Positions 1 through 8,491 of a stretch of DNA of 64,000 nucleotides are shown here, in pieces (positions within the stretch are counted from its first letter, which is position 1; each line of letters starts with the position of its first letter). A program made the translations under genes and the position numbers. A model generated the notes under the pieces. The model was not told the origin of the DNA, did no database searches, and was given only the letters and a program-made list of their open reading frames with translations. The stretch comes from Bryum argenteum (Eukaryota; Streptophyta; Bryopsida; Bryales; Bryaceae), in contig CM073329.1 in the NCBI GenBank assembly GCA_037043015.1, positions 51,448 to 115,447 on the forward strand, in the 5' to 3' direction.

Positions 1-1094
1 CACTCAAATCAGCCCCTACAAGTGTGCAAACACACTTGAGCACAAAAAACAATGCTCAATAAGCCTCCCCAACACTCAAACAAGCAAGTTTCACTTGCTC
101 CCACTCACATCAGATCTCATTCAAGCTATTTGACCACCAAATGCTAGATCTAGATGTCTAATACACACACAAGGTGTATTTGCACCTCTAAGCACTCAAA
201 TCAGCCCTCTATGACTCCAAATGAGCACTTGTGCACTCTCTACACTAGATCAGCCCTCAATCTATTTCAAAGAAGCTTCTAGATCAACAAATCACTCAAA
301 TCTATGCTTGGAAGCCTCAAGCCACCACTTTTGCACCTCAAAGTGCTCAAATCAGTCCTCAATGCACACAAATGAGCACTTGTGCACTCCCTTCACTAGA
401 TCAGCCCCCAATATATGTCAAGAAAGCTTGTAGACCTTCAAATCACTCAAAACTAAGCTTAGGAGTCTCAAATCACCACTTTAGCACCACAATGGATCAA
501 ATCAGCCCTTTGTGTGCACACATGCACCCCAAATGCTAGATTCAGCCCTCAATACTTCAAGTGCACTTCAAGTTGATCACAATTAGCACTCCAAAAGCTC
601 AAAACCACTCCAAACAAAGGATTTGGTAGCCAACAATGCAAATCAGCACCTCCTTGTGTTAGTATCACTCTACCTAAGACAAGGGAAGCATACAATACTC
701 CAATGCCTTCAAGAGTCCTCCAAACACCTCCAAAGTGCTTCAATTGCCTCCAAATGCTCCAAATCACCTCCAAACACCTCCAAACACCTCTAAATGGTTG
801 CAAACACCTCCAAATGGCTCCAAGTGCACCTCCAAAGCTCCAAATGGTTGCAAGCACCTCCAAGTGGTTGCACACCTCCAAGTGCACCTCCAAAACTCCA
901 AATGGTTGCAAAACAACGTTAAATGCCTCCAAATTACCTCCAAACACATCCAAATGGTTGCAAACACCTCCAAATGGCTCCAAGTGCACCTCCAAAGCTC
1001 CAAGGAGTCCAAATCAGCCCTCCAAGTGTGTGCAACACCTCCTTGACCTCTCCAAGCCTCCAAATGTATTCTAACTCAACCTCACTACAAGAGA
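1..1094 (-). repeat. Copia leader minisatellite (minus orientation)
   Basis: This is untranslated leader DNA of a Copia element running leftwards from the primer binding site at 1095-1108. From about 690 to 1075 it is a degenerate minisatellite built on CTCCAAATGGTTGCAAACACC-like units. From 1 to 690 it carries scattered AAATCAGCCC motifs. The stretch from about 540 to 1094 is a near copy, inverted, of 6278-6836. Short open frames here follow the repeat unit in several frames on both strands, so I do not call them genes. Confidence 0.7.
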
Positions 1095-1108
1095 GTGGGC
1101 CCATAACC
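1095..1108 (-). other. Copia primer binding site, half-tRNA-iMet type
   Basis: The minus strand reads GGTTATGGGCCCAC directly after an LTR end (CTTCAATA). This complements the anticodon arm of initiator tRNA-Met (GTGGGCCCATAACC), not its 3' CCA end. The same sequence follows two other LTRs in this window (6264 and 7096). Confidence 0.75.
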
Positions 1109-1300
1109 TATTGAAGCTCAATAAAGGGTGAGAGAGAATACAAACATCAAAGCTTACACACAAGGTAGAGCAATGAATGCTTGAATGAGATACATACTCA
1201 TTCCAAGCCCTTCCTTATATATCCATAGGTAGGCACATGGTGCTACAATCAATATGGGATAACCGAGAGTCCAAGTCCTCTCTTCTCTCTCTAAGGCTCT
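1109..1300 (-). repeat. Copia LTR, 3' part (minus orientation), cut by gap
   Basis: It matches, inverted, the LTR-like sequence at about 6070-6263, including the run GTAGCACCATGTGCCTACC and the terminus TTGAGCTTCAATA before the primer binding site. Its other end is lost in the 100-N gap. Reverse transcriptase sequence of another Copia lies just across the gap, so this may be the junction of two elements or a collapsed LTR. Confidence 0.65.
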
Positions 1301-1400
1301 NNNNNNNNNNNNNNNNNNNNNNNNNNNNNNNNNNNNNNNNNNNNNNNNNNNNNNNNNNNNNNNNNNNNNNNNNNNNNNNNNNNNNNNNNNNNNNNNNNNN
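1301..1400. other. Assembly gap (100 N)
   Basis: A run of exactly 100 N, the usual placeholder for a gap of unknown size. It interrupts a Copia copy between its RT domain and an LTR. Confidence 0.99.
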
Positions 1401-2689
1401 TGGCTCATGGTTATGGTGCGTGTGCTGCGATTGCGCTCAAATGCAACACCAAGGCAAAACTCCAAAGGCCCTAAATCACTCATCTCAAACTCCTTCTCTA
1501 GCTTGGCCTTCAACCACCTCAAAATTGAATCATTACTAGCCAAGATTATCAAATCATCTACATAGATGATCACAATCAACAAGAACTCCTTAGTTTGCTT
1601 TACATACAAGGAGTGATCCGCATGGCTTCTAGAAAAGCCTTCTTTGATGAAGAACAAGTCAATCCTTTGGTACCACGCCCTTGGTGATTGCTGAGCCCAT
1701 ACAATGACTTCTTGAGCTTGCAAACAAGGTGTTGGGTGCCCTCCTCCACAAAGCCAAGGGGCTGGTCCATGTAGATGTCCTCCTCCAACTCACCATTCAA
1801 GAACGCCGTCTTGACATCCATTTGGTGAATCTCCAAGTCCATGGCTGCCCCAATCGCCAACATGCATCGTATGGTGGTAAACTTGGCCCACGGGCGCAAA
1901 GGTATCATGAAAATCAACACCCTCCACTTGAGAGAAAAACCCTTGCCACCAAACGTGCCTTGTAGCGCACCACATTGCCTTGTGCATCTCTCTTGGTCCT
2001 AAACACCCACTTACAACCAACACTCTTGCGATCCTTTGGCAATGGGGCCAATTCCCATGTGTCCATTGGCCATAAGAGATGCATACTCCTCTTGCATGGC
2101 CAACTCCCACTTGCTTGCATCCACACTTTGCAAGCATCACCCAAAGTCAAAGGATCATCAAAACAAGCAAAATTTGCATGTTCTACCTCACTTTGTGTTG
2201 GAAGAATGTGATTCAACCACCAATCTCCAAGCGGCCGCCTCTCTCTTGTGTGGGGTACCTTGTGCCCATTGCACGCTGCCCTCTCCAATCTCCTCATCTG
2301 GTGGTTGTACTTTTGTCTCTCCTCCACCACCTCCTTCTCTTGCCTCTCTTGTGTCTCTTCAACAACACGCAAGCTGCTGAAATTGGAGGTGCATCCACCA
2401 AAATCACACTTGGTGGCTCAATACTCCCACTTGGATGCATCTCCACATTTGCATCTTCACAAGTGGCCTCCTCCGCAAACACCACATCACGACACTTGAG
2501 GATCTTCTTAGTCTCCAAACACATCAATCTATATGCCTTGGTGCCTTCACACATAGCCAAGAAACAAACACTTTGTGCCCTTTGCATCTAGTTTAGTCGC
2601 TTTGCATCCGCACCTTTGCATATGCAATACATCCAAACACACGCAAGTGTGTAATAAAGGCCTCTTACCACTCCACGCCTCTTGGTGTC
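1401..2689 (-). pseudogene. Copia pol remnant: end of integrase plus reverse transcriptase
   Basis: Minus-strand frames hold, in order, the integrase C-terminal motif (GTKAYRLM, then KILKCRDVVF), an acidic linker, the PLGDWW motif, and Ty1/Copia RT blocks: GCKWVFRTKRDAQG, YKARLVA, DVKTAFLNGELEEDIYMDQP, VCKLKKSLYGL and the catalytic IIYVDDLIILAS. Frameshifts and stops break it, for example around 1600-1920 and 2547-2590. RNase H would lie in the gap. The sequence starts abruptly within integrase where the LTR of another Copia copy ends (2690). I therefore infer that this is an outer element into which the RT-less copy at 2690-5950 inserted. Confidence 0.8.
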
Positions 2690-2955
2690 TATTGAGATTG
2701 AAGGGAAAAGCTTTTCTTAGATGGTATTGGATAACTTCAGCCATGCCCAAAGGTTCTTGTTGATACAAGTAGGTGGGAAGCCTCCTCTACATACCTCCTA
2801 ACCATGTGGGATAACTCACCACTATTTTGTTGTGGTGTGTGACTTGACTACAAGCAACACCTAATGGAGTCTATGAACTAACTAAGTGCATAGTTCTACT
2901 CCTATAACTCCATTGTACACTATCTACATCAATCTTGGTACATGTTTCCTCAACA
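2690..2955 (-). repeat. LTR of the decayed RT-less Copia copy
   Basis: On the minus strand this runs TGTTGAGGAAACATG to CTTCAATCTCAATA. It closely matches the LTRs at 6842-7095 and 11091-11336, with short extra segments. It is the 3' LTR of the minus-strand copy and abuts integrase sequence of another element. Confidence 0.8.
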
Positions 2956-5720
2956 CTTGAACTTTGCTAAACTGGGCAAACACCAAAGACCTTTTTGTCA
3001 ATCAACATCAAAACTTTCCAAGCGCATTAGTTAGGACATCAAAGTCACAAAATAACTACCTCCCACTTGGAAATGGTCTTGAATTATCACAAATCAACAA
3101 GTGTCCAACTCCAATGAAATGCCACATTCGCTGACCTCATGTTGGGGAGGAAGAATATGGTTCTTCCACCAATACCTGTGGCTTGCGCTGAGTCCTTGTG
3201 GGGTATCTTGGCTCTTCTAAAGGCTTCCCGTGGCTCCTCCAGCCTGGTCCTTCTCTTCTCATTCAAATGCCCAAGAAGATTGATATCTCCTTCCGCTGAT
3301 TGTGGCATTGGAACACCACCTCCTCCTTGGGCTTCTCCAAATCTTCTTCATCTTCATCTCCCACTTCTTCAATGTCATCTCTTCACCTGAGCCCACACTG
3401 CCCTCACTGGTCCTCCATCTTCTCCCACTTCTACCTTTAAACCGTTTAAAATCAGCTTTTACAACCGTCTTCCAGTTCCTGTTAACTCTCTACACTTGAT
3501 AATGGCCTTGGGATCCACACGCATCACTCCCATCGGCCATCACCTCTCTCACAATACCCAAGTAAAACACACAACCGCCTTGGCATCCAACTTGGTCCTC
3601 TTGGCATTTGGAACCAAGGCATATGCATTGCAACCAAAAACACGCATATGGGACACATGGGGCCTCACTCCACTCAAGCCTCTTGAGGTGTCTTGCCACC
3701 AATGCTTGAGTGGGGCATGCGTGTTCCTCATCTCCATCGTTGATTGCTCACGGCCTCTCCTCCTCTTTCTCATACCTTGCTTGCAACAAAGGCGCTTAGA
3801 AACATAGTCTTCTTGCCATTCTCCACAATGGTGCGGTTTGCACGCTCCTTCTCACCATTTTGTTGAGGCGTGTAAAGCGCTGATGTGTGGTGCTCAATGC
3901 CATTGGCTTTGAAACAGTTCTCAAATGCCATTTTGCATCCTTGCTCCATTATCCGAGCCGCCACCTTCACCTTGCAATCAGATTGAGCACCCTTCTCCTT
4001 CCTTCCAAGTCTCAAAACGCCCAAACACCTCACTCTTGCACTTCAAGATATACACCATTGTTTGTCAGCAAATCATCTATAAAGGTGACAAAATACCTTG
4101 CTCAAACTTCAATGGAAGTGGTCTTCATTGGCCCGCAACGTCCGAATATATCGCAACTCCAATGGCTTCGTGGCCCTTGTTGCTCCATGCTTGGAGAAGG
4201 GTTGTTGATGCTCCAACAAGTTAGCTCCTTCCTCCATCTTGATGCACCTTGCGCCAAGCCAAGGAACTCCAATCGTGCTTGCAAGAAGAGAGGTCAGCCC
4301 CCTCACAATGTGTTGGAGGCCCTTCAAGCTCTTCAAATTCAAGTGCCCAAGCCTCCTATGCCAAAGCTCCAAAGCTCTTGACATGGCCTTCCTCACCCTC
4401 CTTTGAGTCCTTCACAAGCAAATGAACTCCCATTCACCTTGGGAGAATTTGAGTGATCACAATTTTCCCTCACAAGGGGCCATGATGCAATCCAAAGCCC
4501 ACTTGGTGACATCTGAACAACACACCCTACATTGTTGAATTGCACCTTCAAACCTCCCAAAGCCAATTTAACACTCTCACCCTCCAAAGCAAGTTGGCAT
4601 GCAACACACACATGGAGCACCTCACGGATGGTGATCCTCTTAAACTGCCTACCAAGCACTCAAATCAGCCCCTCCACATGCACCTCCCCTATGCCAAAAG
4701 CCTCCACCAAAGCCATTATCTCCACTCAAACAAGCTTCTTCCACTTGCTCCCACTTGAAATCAGGTGTGGAAGGCATCTCGAACTCCAAATCACTCAAAT
4801 GTTGTGAAGAGCCTCAATCCACAATCCAAGCAACATGTCCGCTCAAATCAGCCCTCCAGTGTGCACAAAAGCACTCCAAATCATCTCCATCCTCAACTTT
4901 TGAGGCTAAATGATCACTCTCCTTGCCTTCTAAGCTCACAATCCCTACAAACAAATGACGTGAGAGCCCTTAATGCAAATCAGCACCTACAATAGCATGT
5001 TTCTTGACTCAATTCAACTTGCAATTGCCTCCAAGCACCAAATCTTGAAAACACCTCCAAACCCTCTCCTTGGGGTTCATTCTCCTCCAAATGCTCCAAA
5101 TCAACTTCAATTGACTCAAATGGTTGCAAACAAACTCCAAATGGCTCTAAGTCCTTCATTGGCCTTGTTTCTCCAACATGCGGTGATGAGCCCTCAAACG
5201 ATGGTGGCAAGCTCTCCAACAATGTCATCCCCACATCTCCTTCCGTATTCAAACCTCAAGCAAGCCAACTCATGCGCCCATGCCTTTGATCTTCAATTGA
5301 CAAGAGATCCAACAAGTCATCCTCCTCTTGCATCTTGGTAGTGAAGAACCGCTTGAAATGAGAAATAGGATGTTTGAGAGACTCTTGGTCTTCATGGATG
5401 TTGCAAAGGTTGTCCACGCTTTCCATTGTGTTTTGCAATGGCGGATGTGTGCCCCTTTGCTCTTTGATCCCTACTTGCCTCCTATAGTCAACATTGGTCA
5501 ACGATGAAGCACTCAAATCAGCCTTCTTCTCCCGCCTCTCAACGCCTTCTTGGTCTTGAGATCCGCAATGCACAAAAGTCCTCACCCCATCAACCAAGCA
5601 TCCCACAAGTCCTTCTCCGCAAAAATCATCTCCATCTAGAACTTCCACATGCCAAAGTACACCATTGAACTCTCTCCAACATGCTAAAGGTCTCCTTCAC
5701 CTCAAAGCATGTTGAAGTAG
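2956..5720 (-). pseudogene. RT-less Copia gag-pro-int remnant (decayed copy)
   Basis: On the minus strand it is a broken homologue of the intact 8492-10939 reading frame, starting at the ATG near 5713 and ending near 3123. Recognisable pieces are a gag fragment (RFFTTKMQEEDDLLD), the pre-integrase zinc region (LWHRRLGHLNLKSLKGLQHIV) and integrase (NGIEHHTSALYTPQQNG, HVSHMRVFGC). It lacks RT and RNase H at the same junction as the intact copy: the conserved end (RKPLGDWW-like, then HILPP) is followed directly by the short 3' tail and the LTR. Several internal segments are replaced by leader-type sequence containing GGGCTGATTTGAG, for example near 4655-4690 and 4765-4860. Confidence 0.75.
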
Positions 5721-5947
5721 CTCCCACAAGTGTGATGGCAGCACCTAAAGAAGCAAACAAATGCTCAATAAGCCTCCCTAGAATCTCTAAAACAAAGGCA
5801 AAGTTTCTGAAGTTGCACCAACCAGATCTCATTCAAGCTCCTTGACAAGGAGATCTAAACCTTAAGGACCTCACAAACACCTCCCTCAAGTAGATCAGCT
5901 CACTAAGCCCCAAATCAGACCCTAATGTGGCAAAAAAAAAAAAACAC
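5721..5947 (-). repeat. Truncated leader of the decayed RT-less Copia copy
   Basis: Reverse complement matches 8250-8490 of the intact element, up to and including the T-run at 8255. The upstream part of the leader, its primer site and its 5' LTR are missing. The break lies at a homopolymer run and joins an LTR in the opposite orientation. Confidence 0.65.
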
Positions 5948-6263
5948 CAACTATTAGAGATAGGTTGCTCGTAGTTTAGAAGAGCAACTAATAGTTATAA
6001 GAGTATGTTCTAGTAAGGGATAGAAGCGAGGTGATAGTCCTTTAGAGTGTGTGAAGAGGGCTGGTCCTAAGAGCCTTAGAGAGAGAGAAGAGAGGACTTG
6101 GCCTCTCGGTTATCCCATATTGATTGTAGCACCATGTGCCTACCTATGGATACATAAGCAAGGGCTTCGAATGAGTATGTATCTCATTCAAGCATTCAAT
6201 GCTCTACCTTGTGTGTAAGCTTTGATGTTTGTATTCTCTCTCACCCTCTATTGAGCTTCAATA
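5948..6263 (+). repeat. Copia LTR, family distinct from the 6842 element
   Basis: This ends with TTGAGCTTCAATA directly before a half-tRNA primer site, so it is the 5' LTR of a plus-strand Copia. Its 3' half matches, inverted, 1109-1290. The left end is approximate (TATTAGAGATAGG), as I have no intact partner to fix it. Confidence 0.6.
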
Positions 6264-6277
6264 GGTTATGGGCCCAC
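6264..6277 (+). other. Copia primer binding site, half-tRNA-iMet type
   Basis: GGTTATGGGCCCAC immediately follows the LTR terminus. It is identical to the sites at 1095 (minus) and 7096. Confidence 0.75.
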
Positions 6278-6836
6278 TACTCTTGTAGTGAGGTTGAGTT
6301 AGAATACATTTGGAGGCTTGGAGAGGTCAAGGAGGTGTTGCACACACTTGGAGGGCTGATTTGCACTCCTTGGAGCTTTGGAGGTGCATTTGGAGGCATT
6401 TGGAGGTGTTTGCAACCATTTGGATGTGTTTGGAGGTAATTTGGAGGCATTTAACGTTGTTTTGCAACCATTTGGAGTTTTGGAGGTGCACTTGGAGGTG
6501 TGCAACCACTTGGAGGTGCTTGCAACCATTTGGAGCTTTGGAGGTGCACTTGGAGCCATTTGGAGGTGTTTGCAACCATTTAGAGGTGTTTCGAGGTGTT
6601 TGGAGGTGATTTGGAGCATTTGGAGGCAATTGAGCACACTTTTTGGAGGTGTTTGGAGGACTCTTGAAGGCATTGGAGTATTGTATGCTTCCCATGTCTT
6701 AGGTAGAGTGATACTAACACAAGGAGGTGCTGATTTGCATTGTGCTACCAAATCCTTTGTTTGGAGTGGTTTTGAGCTTTTGAGCTTTTGGAGTGCTAAT
6801 ATTGAGGGCTGAATCAACATTTGAAGTGCACTTGAA
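6278..6836 (+). repeat. Copia leader minisatellite (plus orientation)
   Basis: Degenerate short tandem repeats of TTTGGAGGTG and GCAACCATTTGGAG follow the primer site. This is the inverted partner of about 540-1094. The leader is interrupted at 6841 by the element at 6842-11336 and resumes at 11337-11400, up to the gap. Confidence 0.7.
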
Positions 6837-6841
6837 GTATT

Positions 6842-7095
6842 TGTTTTGAGATGTTGAAAACATGTACCTATTGATGTAGATAGTGTACATGGAGTTATAG
6901 GAGTAGAACTATGCACTTAGTTAGTTCATAGACTCCATTAGGTGTTGCTTGTAGTCAAAGGCAGCCCATAGTGGTGAGTTATCCCACATGGTTAGGAGGT
7001 ATGTAGAGGAGGCTTCCTACTACTTGTATTCAGCCCTTGCATGGCTGAAGTTATCCAATACCATCTAAGTAAAGCTTTTCCCTTCAATCTCAATA
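6842..7095 (+). repeat. 5' LTR of the RT-less Copia element
   Basis: It starts with TG directly after the TSD GTATT and ends CTCAATA before the primer site. The first ~20 bases carry extra sequence compared with the 3' LTR. The rest is almost identical. Confidence 0.85.
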
Positions 7096-7109
7096 GGTTA
7101 TGGGCCCAC
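7096..7109 (+). other. Primer binding site complementary to the initiator tRNA-Met anticodon arm
   Basis: GGTTATGGGCCCAC abuts the LTR. Plant initiator tRNA-Met contains GTGGGCCCATAACC in its anticodon stem-loop, so pairing would need a cleaved 5' half tRNA as primer, as described for Drosophila copia. No TGGTATCAGAGC site, the usual plant Copia form, is present. Confidence 0.78.
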
Positions 7110-7492
7110 GCACGTGTTGGTGCGCTTGAAGGAGAAATTCATTTCATTTGGAGAGGATCGTGGAGCTTGTGGGGCAAACCAGCCTTGTGTTCACTCTTGC
7201 ACCTTCAAACCATATGGTGTAAGTCCATTTCCAAGAGAGAAGTCTTGAGTGCATTTTCTTTTGGGGTTTTGTTGGCTGAAGTTGGTGTTTTTGAGTGCAC
7301 TTGAGTGTGAGGTTGTGTTTGGAAGAGATCAGACCTTGATAGGGCTGGTTGCATGCTCTTACATTGGGTTTGTGCTTAGAATTGCACATTGGGAGCCATT
7401 TAGGGCTGATTGTGCACTTGGGTGCATTAGGGATTGTATTTGAGGCATTTGCAATCTTGGGAGGCTGTTTTGAGTGCTTTGAGTGCTTTAGA

Positions 7493-7873
7493 GGGCTGAT
7501 TTGAAGCCCTTGTGAGTGAATGTGGCACATTTGTGCATTGATGAGTTGAACAAGGGCTGACTTGAGCTTTTGTGAGTAAATGTTGCACTTTGGTGCATTG
7601 GTGAGTTGAAGAAGGGCTGATTTGAGCTCTTGTGAGTGATTGTGGCACATTTGTGCATTGGTGAGTTGAAGAAGAGCTGATTTGAGCTCTTGTGAGTGAT
7701 TGTGGCACATTTGTGCATTGGTGAGTTGAAGAAGGGCTGATTTGAGATCTTGAGAGTGGATGTTGCACATTTGTGCATTTGTGAATGAGAGAAGGGCTGA
7801 TTTGTGCTCTTGTGAGTGAATCTTGCACATTTGTGCATTGGTGAGTTGAAGAGGGCTGATTTGAGCACTTGTG
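7493..7873 (+). repeat. 60-bp tandem repeat array in the Copia leader
   Basis: About six units with an exact 60-bp period, each beginning GGGCTGATTTGAGCTCTTGTG. The period is visible at 7554, 7614, 7674, 7734 and 7794. Related but looser repeats continue to about 8200. Because 60 is a multiple of 3, all frames stay open locally, and the minus-strand frames are a by-product. The array sits between the primer site and gag, where packaging or dimerisation signals would be expected. Confidence 0.9.
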
Positions 7874-8491
7874 AGTGATTGGAGCTAGTTTCTTGCATTT
7901 GTGATTGCAAGAGGGCAGATTGCACCTCATTGAGTGATTAGGGCAAGTTTGAGAGTCCATTAGGGCTGATTTGCATCATTTTGAGTGAGTGAAGCGAGTT
8001 TCTTGCATTTGTGGTTGCAAGAGGGCTGATTGCACTTCTTTGAGTGATTAGGACAAGTTTGAGTGTCCATTAGGGCTGATTTCAGCCCTTGTGAGCTTTG
8101 TGGAGTGATTGTGAGCCATTTTGAGGCACTTGCTCATTTGGATCCATTGTAAGGGCTGATTGGGAGTTCCTTAGCTCCTAGAGGTGTGGATTGCACTACA
8201 TTGTGAGTAAGTGGCTGAATTGAAGAAGTTCTTGCCTAGGTAGCCCATGTTGGTGTTTTTTTTTTTTTTAGCCACATTAGGGTCTGATTTGGGGCTTAGT
8301 GAGCTGATCTACTTGAGGGAGGTGTTTGTGAGGTCCTTAAGGTTTAGATCTCCTTGTGAGGAGCTTGCAAGGGCTGGTTGGTGCAACTTCAGCACTTTGC
8401 CTTTGTTTTAGAGATTCTAGGGAGGCTGAATTGAGTTTGTCAACTCCCCAAGCTTCTTTAGGTGCTGCCATCAAGTGGGAGCTACTTCAAC

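Noticed and set aside
549-1063. Overlapping open frames on both strands (also 6299-6916)
   Set aside because: They follow the minisatellite unit in several frames at once and recur in inverted form. They have no protein motif and are repeat by-products.
7493-7873. CRISPR-like array
   Set aside because: The units are direct tandem copies without unique spacers, in a plant nuclear retroelement.
7144-7960. Minus-strand frames of 145-228 aa with repeated HSQELKSALL-like units
   Set aside because: They arise because the repeat period is 60 bases, a multiple of 3. They lie antisense in a retroelement leader and lack any known domain.
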